From positions 66,477,712-66,541,711 of the forward strand of contig CM056581.1 of assembly GCA_029721435.1 (NCBI GenBank): 64,000 nt of DNA, in the 5' to 3' direction. Made by a program: the position numbers and the translations under genes. This stretch comes from Gymnothorax reevesii (lineage: Eukaryota > Chordata > Actinopteri > Anguilliformes > Muraenidae). This document shows, in pieces, positions 22,401-34,400 of the stretch (its first letter is position 1; every line of letters begins with the position of its first letter). A model generated the notes under the pieces. It did no database searches. It was not told the DNA's origin and saw nothing but the letters and a program-made list of their open reading frames with translations.

Positions 22401-25400
22401 GCTATTGGATTATATCTTGCGTTTATTCGCCTGCATTGGATTACAGGAAGACCCAAGATTGGTGCCTCGCGTTGTTCAAACGATACTCCACAAGAACAAA
22501 ACTGGAATTACTAGTTTAGGATTTCATCTGTGCAGGTTTCCCGTGCATTGCGTTGGGAGTTGGATACACCGCGCTGTGCCGTTGGATTATTGTGTGACTT
22601 TTTCCTGCTGTTTGGTGCGTTGAACTTCTGCCGTGATTGGATTGCATGCACCACCTTTTCAAGCCAACACCGAGACACTGACTGAACTGGAACTGAGGTA
22701 ACATTATGCATGCATAGCGCTGCACTATATGGTCATTGACAACTGTGTGTACACTGTTTAATTCGCTATTGACTATTCATTGCATTTTCTCTATCTGAAT
22801 TACAATTCTGTTGGGTCAAGCTTTACAAACTATGAAGTGTGATTTGAATCTGTGCCTTTGCACACCGTTTTGGTAAAATGGATGAAATTGCTGATGAACT
22901 TGAGGTTCCATTCACATCTGGAATACTGCCTGATGGTACTGGTAGTCCTGAGCAGGTTGATGGTGGTGTTACAGAGGGGACTGATAAGCAGGCCAACATT
23001 GAAACACAGCCCAAGGATAATGGTGGTGAACTTAGCGGGCCTGATAGGCAGGCCACAGGTGAAGCACAATCCACTGAGCCTCAAACAAAACCAAAACGTC
23101 AAATCAAACTTACACCAAAGGTATTACTAGAAAACATTGACAAACTGCAGAGGGATAGGAAATCCAAATTGGACAAGGCTGCAAAGTTAAGAAAAATCAT
23201 GGAGGATCAAATGAAAGACACAGAAAATTAAATGGAAGTGCAACACAACTTGGGACAGTACATAACCTTGGGTAAAGAAGAAACTGAAGCACACACCACA
23301 TTGTCTTCATTCTTGCCACCAGATGATTTGGGGAAACATAAAATATGGTTCTGGGCCAAGCTGATGAACTATAATGATTTTGTCAATGATGTAAAACTAT
23401 GGTTGGCAAATACAAAACCAGGGCCCATATTCACAAAGCATCTTATCTTACCACTAGGAATACTCCTAAATCGCGTTAAAACATTTTATGTTGGAGTAAA
23501 ATCTTAAAAGTTATCCACAAAGCCGCTGAGAGCAACTTTTAGTTAAGAAAACTGGTAACTCCTAGAATAGGAGTAGCTCTGAGATAGAAGAAGTAAGCCT
23601 ATTCGAGCCTCGTGGCCCATCGGCCCAATGCTTAAACCCAGTTTTTGTGGCATGAAGCGAGTAGGAGTATTACTGCTCCCCCTGGATGGGATGCCAGTCC
23701 ACCGCAGGTACTCCCCCCCAGCTCTTAGTCAGGTTTCCCCAACTATTTTGCTGGTACCCATTTATACACCTGGGTGGAGTGAGGCGTGGAGTGTGGGAGT
23801 GAAGTGTTTTGCCCAAGAACACACCGCGAAGGCCATGGCCGGGGCTTGAACTCAGGACCTTACGATCTTGAGTCAAGTCTACTTGACCACTGCACTATCG
23901 CGTCTCCCAGCTGAGATTGGGGGTAAATCTCCGTTGCTATGGCTGACGTAAATTCTCATGCACGAGTCTTGGGACAATGAGCACGGTGATTGGTTGTCTG
24001 GTGGCAAGGGAGCCCATTGAAGAAAATATCCCCCATACAACCCATGGATGAAAAAATGAGAAAATAGTCTACGCGTCTAGTTTGTTCCATAAAATAATGG
24101 CAGTTGCTATAGGGACGGCAGTTTTCCAATGCATTGCAATGTAGAAAGCGGTATGGCAGTCCCAATTTTAAACACTGCCCTCACCCTAAGCCTAAACCTC
24201 AATCTCCTGCTCTCAGTACACTGCTCCAATGTCAAAATGACATCACCTCATTGTTGGTGCAGCAACAGATCACTCATTTACTTCCACCTAGAGCAGAGGT
24301 GGGCAATGAGGGACATGGTTCTGTCCCTGGTTTTCACACCAACTTCTGGCCTTTAATCAGTTGATTGTCTAAATTAGCCAAACCATTAATGAAATCTAAC
24401 ATTTCAGGCACATTTATTTGAATTATTATGAATGACCACCAAAGACTGTTCTTGTCTCCCTTCATGAAACCTTTTTCTTTGATCTAATCATTGGACAAAT
24501 CTATATTTGTGTATACAACCAATTAAGTCAGTTTGTCAGGGTAATTGATAAAAATAAAAACCTGCATACACACCGGCCCTCCAGGACCGGAATTGCCCCT
24601 AGAGAGATTCCTTACTTTGATGGGGATCCTCTCCAGTATAGGACATTCATGAGAGCATTCACCCACTGTGTGGAGAGTAACACCATCAACAAAGGAGATC
24701 GCTTGTACGATCTGGAGAGATACACCAAGGGGCAACCGAGAGATCTGGTGCGTAGCTGTGAGTTTATGTCCCCGGACAGAGGTTATGATACCACAAAGAC
24801 TCTGCTGGAAGAACATTACGGCAATGAGCACAAGATAACGGCAGCATACATGGATAAAGTGGTGAGTTAGCCAGCAGTGAAGCAGGAAGATGTCGAGACA
24901 CTGCAGGCTTATGCTCTCTTTCTGCGTGAATGTTGTAACGCCATGCAGGATGTGCAATTTTTAAGGGAACTAGACATGCCAGGGAACATGAAAATGGTCA
25001 TTATGAAGCTTGCCAGGGAGCAACGCCCTCATGTCCCTGAGAACACACAGTCAAAAAGGGGCCGGGAACGGTAATGGTGTCTTGCCCATCGTACCTGTAC
25101 AGGTGAAGAGCAAAAAAGGACACAAGAACATACAGACATATGCCTTCCTCGATCCTGGCAGTACAGACACCTTTTGCTCAGAAGACTTGATGAGAAGGTT
25201 GAACCTAAATGGACGGAGAACCCAGATCAACTTACTGACTATGAGTTCAAAGGTGACTGTCTCCAGCTACATGTTGGGTGATTTGGAGATTGCAAGCCTC
25301 TTCAAAAAGCAGTACCATGATCTTCCAATATTATATACACAAAAAGAGATGCCTGTTACAATAGACAACAACATAACAGTAGGGGAGTTAGCCAATTAGC

Positions 25401-28400
25401 CATATCTGGATGGCACTACTATCCCTCGCATTCCAGCTGAAGTGGAGCTGTTGATTGGTAACAATGCCTCCAAGTTACTTGAACCATGGGAAGTAGTAAA
25501 TAGACATGGAAATGGACCATATGCCATCAGGACCCAACTGGGGTGGGTCATCAATGGTCCCTTGCAAGTAAACGGTCTTCAGCAGCAGAGTGAGATTGGC
25601 TACTCTGCAACCAGCTGCAGCAGGATCTCTGTAGAGAGCCTGGAGAAGTTATTGAAAAGTCAGTACAACCATGACTTCAATGAAAGAGCATTTAAAGACA
25701 AAGAGGAGATGTCAAGGGATGAGGTGAAATTCATGGACATCATGAAAGACTCAGTTAAACTAGAGGATGGCCATTACTGCCTGAAACTTCACTTTAAGAA
25801 CGAAGATGTCTCCTTGCCAAACAACTACAGTGTCGCTAAACAACGCACTCTTGGATTGAAAAGGAGGCTTGAGAGAGATAAACAGTTCCACTAAAAATAC
25901 ACAGACTTCCTGAATAACGTCATCAGCAATGGTTACGCAGAACGTGTACCAGAACCTGAAGTGGGACAAGGTGATGGAAAGGTGTGGTACATTCCACACC
26001 ATGGAGTGTACCACTCGAAGAAAAGAACCCTTCGTGTGGTATATGATTGCGGAGCTGAGTTCAGAGGAATATCTCTCAACGATCAACTTCTTTGAGGACC
26101 TTACCTCACCAGCTCCTTATTAGGAGTTCTCGCTCGGTTCTGTTACGAACCTGTGGCCTTGATGCATGATGTGCTGTCTGTGTTTCATCAAGTCAAGGTA
26201 GCACAGAGTGACAAGGACTTTATTCGGTTCTGTGGTGGACTGATGGTGATCTAGATGAAGAACCAGTGGAGTACAGGATGACTGCTCATCTGTTTGGGGC
26301 GGTGGCCTCCACCAACTGTGCCTGTTACGCCTTATGAAAAGCTGCAGAAGACAATCAAAGCAGTTTTCCTGCAGAGGTTATTGACACCGTCAACAAGAAC
26401 TTCTACATGGATGGCTGTCTCAAAAGTGTGTCAAAGGAGGAAGAGGCCATTGAAATGTTCCAACATCTGACAGCTGTTTGTGGTAAAGGAGGTTTTCCTT
26501 TGACTAAATGGGTTAGTAACATCCATGGAGTGATAATGCCCATCCCAGAGGAGCACAGATCCAAAGTCATGCAGGAGCTGGACGTGGACAAAGACTAGTT
26601 GCCAGTGGAGAGAGCCCTTAGGCTTCAGTGGTGTGTTGAAAGTGATACCTTCAAGTTCAAGATGACTCTTAAAGACAGACTCCACACCAGACATGGCATT
26701 CTATCTGTGGTTACTGAACTGAACTTCTATCAGTTCAGTTTATGACTCGTTGGGTTTCCTGGCAGCACTCACCCTTCCAGCGAAACTCATACTGCAGGAG
26801 CTACTGTATGTAGGAGCAACTATGGTTGGCATGATCAAGTTTCCTCAACTCTGGAACAGCAATGGGTGAGGTGGTTATGGGACTTAGAAGGAGTTGCTGC
26901 TTTCAGAATCCAAAGATGTTTCAAGCCCCCCAATTTTAGACAACATAGCACTGGCCGGTTGCATCACTTTTCAGATGCGAGTGAAAACAGGTATGGCACA
27001 GTGACATATCTGAGACTCCAGAATGGCAACAACGAGACACATGTATCATTTGTGCAAGGCAAGGCCAGAGTGGCACCATTAAAGCCAGTGACGATTCCTC
27101 GCCTCAAGCTCACTGCTGCCACCCTTTCAGTTCGACTAGACAATATGCTTCGGGAGGAGCTTTAGCTTAATCTGGAGATTTCTTGTTTTTGGACAGACAG
27201 TACTGCAGTTTTTAAATATATTAGAAACAAGGACAAGAGGTTCAAAACCTACGTGGCAAACAGGATAACCTTCAACCGATGGTATCCGATCCGAAAATGG
27301 CAGACCTTCCTGCTGAGCGTCTTGTCCCTGATCTTCCCCCATTCTCCAACATTGGAGTTGATTACTTTGGTCCTATCGAGACTAAAAGAGGTCACTCTCT
27401 TGAAAAAAGTTATGGAGTGATTTTTACATGCATGACATGCAGAGCAGTCCACCTGGAGGTGGCGGACTCCTTGGACACTGATTCATGTGTAAAAACGCCA
27501 TACGGAGGTTAGTGTGTAGTAGAGGACAAGTTGCACAAGGTCTGACAAGGGAACCAATTTTGTTGGTGCGGAAAAGGAGTTGAGGGAAGCTCTTGAAGAG
27601 CTAAACCACAGCAAAATACAATTTGCATTCCTGCACCAGGGAATAACATGGAGCTTCAATCCTCCAACAGCGTCTCATCATGGGGGCGCATGGGAGCGTA
27701 TCATCAGAATGATTTGATGCATTCTCACATCACTTTTGCACCAGCAAACCCTGAGTGACGAGGGATTATGCACTGTGCTGTGTGAAGTTGAAGCCATTTT
27801 AAATGACCATCCCATCACACAGTTGTCTGGAGATCCTACTGACCTGGAGGTTCTTACCCCCAACCACTTGCTCACAATGAAAAGAAAGCCAATTTTGCAA
27901 CCTGGACTGTTTGATAAGAAGGACCTCTACATCAAAAGGAGGTGGAGACGAGCACAATACATGGTGGACCTTTTCTGGAAACGTTGGCTGCAGGAATACC
28001 TACCCTTACTGCAAGAATGTCAAAAGTGGGGTACTGAGAAGAGGAGTCTAGCCCCTGGCGACATTGTCCTAATCGCAGATGCTACAACCCCAAGAGGGTC
28101 CTGGTTACTTGGGAGAGTAGTGGAAACCTTCTCAGACAAGAAAGGCCTAGTGCGTTCAGCACAAATAAAAACCAAAACGAGCACACTGGTGAGGCCAATA
28201 ACAAAACTTTGCCTTTTACAAGAGGCTAGATGAACAAGTGATTCAGGCTAAGGGACCATCTCAATGATTTTATTTAGTTTTATGTTTGGGTACTTGGCTC
28301 CAATATATTATTTAAATGAATTGTTTATGACCTCCAGCCATTAACAATTAGGGGCCGGAGTGGGAGCCACTTTTATAATTTGGTTTGGGGTGTGGTTTTA

Positions 28401-31400
28401 TTACGTTAATGCCAATGTCAATGAAGCAATTGGTATAATATGAGACAGGTGTTTGCAATCATGGCGTGAAGGAGTCAGAGCCAAACTGTTTTCGAGCGTG
28501 TGAAGATGTGTTGTATGGTTGGAATGTAAGTGGACAAACGTCCCTCTGACTTTGTGAGCACTATGAGTGCCGGTTAATTTTGGATATAGTTAATAAATGG
28601 ATTAGCATATCCGACGTTAAAAGCTATTGTTTGGACAATGATCCATTCTAGAATGTAACATTGATGTCATATATTAATTAAGGAATACAGTCCATGATAA
28701 TGTTATGCCAAGAATTCTTAGAAGGAGAGGAATCTTTTGTCCAGTAAGTTAAAATGTTCTTCCTTGCAGCAAATGTGAGGAGATTAAATAGCCTCTTACA
28801 ACTATGTCTTGTAATATGACAGTCTGAAAAACCAAGAAGCAAACAAACAGAGTCCAGCTCCACAGGTAGATGAAAAATAAAAGATAATTCATCTGCAACA
28901 CTTGACCAATATCTCTGAATCTTCAGACACGGCCAAAAATAATGAATAAAATCACCAATCACAATTTTGCATTTGCAACAAAATGGAGAAGCATTGGGAT
29001 CCATTTTATTTTTAAGGGCAGGGGTGATATAGATACGATGAAGAATTTTAAACTGAGTAGATTTAAAACTATTGCAAACAGATAAATCTTTGGCATAAAT
29101 CCAAACCTGCTGCCACTCATCATCTCCAATGGTAACCCCAAGATCTCTTTCCCATGCCATTTTTAAGGCCAGGGAAGTTGAAGGTAGATTAGAGATGAGA
29201 GCTTTATAAAAATTACTAATACGTTCTGAAACTTGTGAAAATAGAATTCTTTCAACCTGTGAAAGTGAGCAATCAGTTGTAAGTGTGGTATCTTTAATAA
29301 TAAAATGTAAAATTTGTAAGTATTTATACTCGTCAGATTTCCTGATACCAAACCGATACTGTAACTGAGGAAAGGATAAAATGGTCTGCCCATCGAACAT
29401 GTCACATATTGTTGTCAGACCCCGTACGCATATAGCCTCCTATCCGAATAGCCAGGCAGGAAACCTGGATTATTTAAAATTAGAGTAAGAAGAGATGTTA
29501 ACTCAGCACGACTTTCTAACTTACGAATAAGGCTCCAAGCTTTAACTGTACAAAGTGTAACTGGATTAAAACATAATTTTTTTAAATGTTTGCGGTCTTT
29601 GATAAATAAGAGATTCCGTAATGGACATTTTGACAGCAAATTCTCAATGTCAAGCCAAATTGATATCTGATCATTTTTAAACCAGTTTGCTATCACACGA
29701 AGGTGCACAGCTAGTTGATAAACTCTTATATCGGGTAGATCCAGACCCCCATCAGAGCCACGCGTTTGAAGTTTAGCTAATTTTAATCTAGGTTTCCTCT
29801 TACTCCATATAAAGGAGCTTAGCCATCCTTCAAGCTCCCTAAAGACCTTATTAGATAATAGTAAGGGAATCATTTGTTGTGGATATAAAAGTCTAGGAAG
29901 AATGTTCATTTTTATAAGGGAAATCCTGCCCAACCAAGAGAGAGGTAAGGGGGCCCAGCGATCTAGATCAGCTTTAATCGCATTTAAGAGGGTCGGAAAA
30001 TTATTTTTTACAGCTGATCATATGTTGGTGTAATAAACACACCCAAATACCGGAAACCATCTGGGGACCACTGGAAAGGAAAGGGCTCAGACAAATCTGG
30101 AGTAGATGTAAGAGACCCTAGAGGCATAGCCTCTGACTTAGTAAAATATATAATCATCCTTGCAATGCCAATTATATAAATGCTGGCAATGGGCATTCAA
30201 TTTTTCATTATCATTTCTAATTATTGGTCGTGTATTGGGCTTGGGTGTTCTGTCGATAAATTGCTGCAAGTTGTATAAAAAAAATTTATAAATTGTTTTC
30301 AGTGCGCTCCTAATTATTGATTCATACCGATTTATTTACATACACTGTCATTATCACTTACATTTCTTGTAAAATTGATTCATTTTGTTTTAGCCTTTGG
30401 TGCCCTACATTTTTGCCGTGATGCCCCAATTTTAAAAGGCTAAGTGGCCTTGCCCTAAAAATTACTTAATTTGAGGCCTGTTGTGTGAGGGAAGCGAACT
30501 ACATAAGATGTCTGCAATGGAGGGCTACTATCCAAATCAAATGTTATTGAATTAAAACTATTCAGCAAAGCCTAATGGGCCAATATCTCACCACAGCTGT
30601 GAAAGACTCACTGCTGGTTAGCACAAACATTTGATTGTAGTTAGGAGGGGATTATTTTTTTATATGGGTGATGTAGGCTTTTAATACCTTTTTTCCTTCA
30701 GTAAATGAAATCGATTTTTAACAGCTGCATTTTGTGTTTACTCTCATTGTCTTTGTAACTGCAAAATTAGTTGGATGATCTTAACCTGTTTCATCCCAAA
30801 TTTTTCCATGCAATGTCAGTGAATGTTTTTTACTCCATAGACCTCCCTAAGACATAAACTGTACATATTTTTTATTTCATTTTCATGGTCAAGTTCAAAG
30901 TAGCTTTTTTGCCCAAAGGCAACAAAAGCAGTTTTAGAGCTTATAGAAGTAAAAAAAAATAAAAAATAAAAAAATCAGTCACAAATGTCCCCAGCGGGAT
31001 GAAACGAGTTAAACAAGATTATCCTTAAATATGAGAGATAAGAAAAAATTTGGAGGGGGCAAATGCTTTTTCTCTGCACTGCAACACCATGGAGCCATAA
31101 AGTCCTTGAAGTAACTGCTGGAATGTTTGATATTAGAGTTTGGCCTCATTTTGTTGATTTTCTGCAGGTACTTCTCCAGACTCAGAGTGGGACCTCTAAA
31201 AATCATGCAGGGGTCACCTATACAGGAACATATGACTGTTTAAGAAAGTCAGTATCAAAAGAGGTGGGAAAATGTTATATTTTTATTGGTTTTCATTTCA
31301 GCTACTGCATCTCACATTTAGATATCATAGCAGTGTTTTCTCTCTTCCAGCAGGGAGTACTCGATGTTAATAGAGGCTATAAAAGTGCTCTCACAGCCTG

Positions 31401-34400
31401 TATCGGATGCTAGTTGTGAACAGAATTGTGATAGCAGAATTGCCATCATGCTTCCTTTAGGGAGGGCTAGCTGTATGCCGAGGCTAATGCAGTGTGTTCT
31501 GCCTGTGAGGGAAAGCTGTGTACCAAAGCTAGTGCCATGTCTGTGTGTCTGTAGGGAGTGCTTAGCCTGTACCGGGGCATGGGGGCTCCTCTGCTCGGTG
31601 TGACTCCCATGATGGCAGTCAGCTTCTTTGGCTTTGGTCTGGGGAAGCAGCTCCTGCAGCCAGACCCCAAAGCTCCACTCACGTCAGTATTACAGAATGC
31701 TCGCTCAAACGGGTGCCATTTTGAATTTGTCTGCCTGTTTGCAACAGTCATGTTTGCTTTGTGTGTGTTTCTGTCTATGTGCTGGGTTTGATGTTATAAG
31801 TGTGTGCATCTTTGTCTGTGGTTTCACGCATGCCTGCAACAAGTTATGGCATCTTTACAAAGAATTTGTGCTATTACACAGTAGTATGGTAACCGGTGTA
31901 TAGATAGCTCACAGACTCAATAATAACTGCGTCCTAGGTACCAGCAGATATTTATGTCTGGGATGCTGGCCGGAGTCTTTACTACAGTAATTGTGACTCC
32001 TGGAGAGAGGATAAAGTGCTTACTTCAGGCAAGTATGCAGCACTTGTATGTACTGCATGTGTGTGCATGTGCACACGTGCATGCATTGTGTATGTGCGTA
32101 TGTGCGTGTATCCAGTACATATGTATTATGTATTGTGTTTGCGTATTTGCACTTGTGTGTCTATGCATATATGTGGTTTGCATGCTTGTGCATGGTGCAT
32201 GTTTGCTGAACTATGACCAGCGTGATCGTCTCAGGTGCAGTGCTCGTCTGGACTGAAGAAGTACGCAGGACCTCTGGACTGCGCTGCGCGGCTGTATAAG
32301 GAACAGGGGATCCGCAGTATTTACAAAGGAACCATCCTCACACTCGTCAGAGGTTTTGCATGAGTCAGGAACCTGTGTCCACTACTGAAATCAGTGTGAA
32401 ATCAGAACAATAACAATGCAACTGGATGAATTTCTTTCCAGTGATGACCTAGTCTGCAATCTAATTTTTGATGTATATTAATGTGTACAATTCATATTTA
32501 GTTTTGTTAAATTTTATCAATTCTAACATGAATCATTATACTTTAACTAGTTGGTATTATGCATTTTAGTTTCAATATTATTCATGGTTATAAACATCTC
32601 CTGGGATTGTCATGCTGTTTGGAAGTAGATTTCCAGTGAAAATTTACTCACAGGCAATGAAAACGCAACACCAGTTTGGATTTAAATAATTTTGTGACTC
32701 AAATTTATTTTCTTATTTTAACAATTTAAATATGTTGGATGGGTTGACTTTGATGAATTAAATGTGTTTATAGGCTGATTTGGACAATAATAAACAGATG
32801 CATTAAACATAACGAGCACAAGTTGAAAATGAAAAATCACAACAAGACTGAACGGAACACACATCTAAAAATGAAGTCAATAGAACAGTCAGTATCGGGT
32901 GTGACCTCCACAAAATTCCACACAGGCAGTACAACGTCTCCTCATGGACCTGACTAAGCGTCTTAGGTTGTCTTGGGGAAGTTGTCGCCACTCTGCTTGT
33001 AGTGCATTCTGGAGTTGCTGCCTGGTTTGAGGTCTGGTTACTCTTGATGAAAGAGCTCATTCCAGTTGGACGTACTACACGCAAAACATACTGTTGCTGG
33101 ATGTACTACACCCAAAACGGTGAGCCACTTGCCGGGCACTTACTCCTGCCTCTAGCATACCCAGGGCCCTGTTCCGTTGTTCAGTCAATAGATGTGTCAT
33201 TATGACACTTAAAAATGTTTTTTGTGTGGCTTTTATCATGCCTTTATATAGGGAAGACAGCCCCTCCTTTATTTCAACCACTGTACTTGCACAACTCCTA
33301 ATCCCATATGTTGTACTCAATATGGATTGATGTGAGTCCAACTCACACTGTTGAGTTAGATGATGATAATTCACGTGTAATGAGGTACACATTGTGACCC
33401 CAATGGTCACTTAAGAACTCAAAATTGGACTACTCGGGTCCTGAACAAAAATAAACTAAAATTTAGAGTGTTGCGTTTTCATTGCCTTTGACTATATGAA
33501 ATGTAGAGTGAAAGCTGAATATTTTTGTGACTCTTTCAGATGTGCCCTCTGGTGGTGTCTACTTCCTGACCTATGAGTATGTTAAGAAAGCTCTGACTCC
33601 TGAAGGTCAAAGGTCAGGGTCCCTTTCTCACTGGTTTACCACTTGAGGGAAGGTTGAGATTTTGGGGACCTCCCCTAGCTGTGTCTTCTCTCTTCTTCTT
33701 TTCAGAGTCACTCAGATCAGCACTCCCAGAATCCTCTTGGCTGGTGGTTTAGCAGGCATTCTCAATTGGGTGGTCGCACTCCCCCCAGATGTTCTCAAAT
33801 CTAATTTCCAGACAGGTATGGCAACTAGGCAACAATTCTTCTTTACGCTTTTCGTTTCCACTACTCAACTGCCCTCGGTGTCACTCTCCTTATGTCACAT
33901 GTCATGATGCGGTCTCGTTTTGTTAACTGTGCTGGTCATTATCCCCCGCTGCGCGATTAAAGCGAAGCGGGAGATATAGCATTGGGCTCCGTACGTATGT
34001 ACGTATGGACACACAAAATTGAGGCGGCGGGGGATATTTCCATGTTAGTGGCAAACACTTGTTTTTTGTTAACTGTGCTGCTGGTTTTTGTTAACTTTGC
34101 TGGTTTCTTTTGGTTAGCTATGGTTCGTTCTAGTTCAACAATTTTCACTGAGCGTTTCACTTGATCTATTTGCACTTTAACTTTTCTTTTCGGAGCTGAG
34201 CACTTTCGCATCAAACTTCGCACTTTGTGCATCAGTGTGGAGAAGAGCGTCAGCTAAGTACATGTAAAGTAATTACAAAGTGTTCAACCCAATTTACCTT
34301 AGTTTGGAATGTACAATTCTATTTATTAGTGCACACTCAACGAAGATGTGTAAATGATATTTCCTGCGTATTTTCATTTAATGCTTGTGATTTTGCTACT

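Larger units (their letters stand above)
21740..28637 (+). mobile_element. BEL/Pao LTR retrotransposon, decayed
   Basis: Two related LTRs (21740-22249 and 28361-28637) bound an internal region with gag, protease, RT, RNase H, integrase and a C-terminal DUF5641-like domain in BEL order. The frame is broken many times and several motifs are mutated. Inserts are a mariner-type MITE in the 5' LTR, a block at about 23421-24150 and a hAT-type MITE at 24294-24597. No convincing 5-bp target duplication was found at the outer ends. Confidence 0.88.

Noticed and set aside
23600..23908. A functional tRNA gene
   Set aside because: A- and B-box-like words exist, but the body does not fold as a tRNA and the unit continues as a repeat; SINE-like is the better reading.
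31345..31400. An alternative exon 3 in intron 2 ([12 protein letters not shown])
   Set aside because: The similarity to GVLSLYRG covers only about ten residues and there is no downstream carrier sequence or donor in frame.
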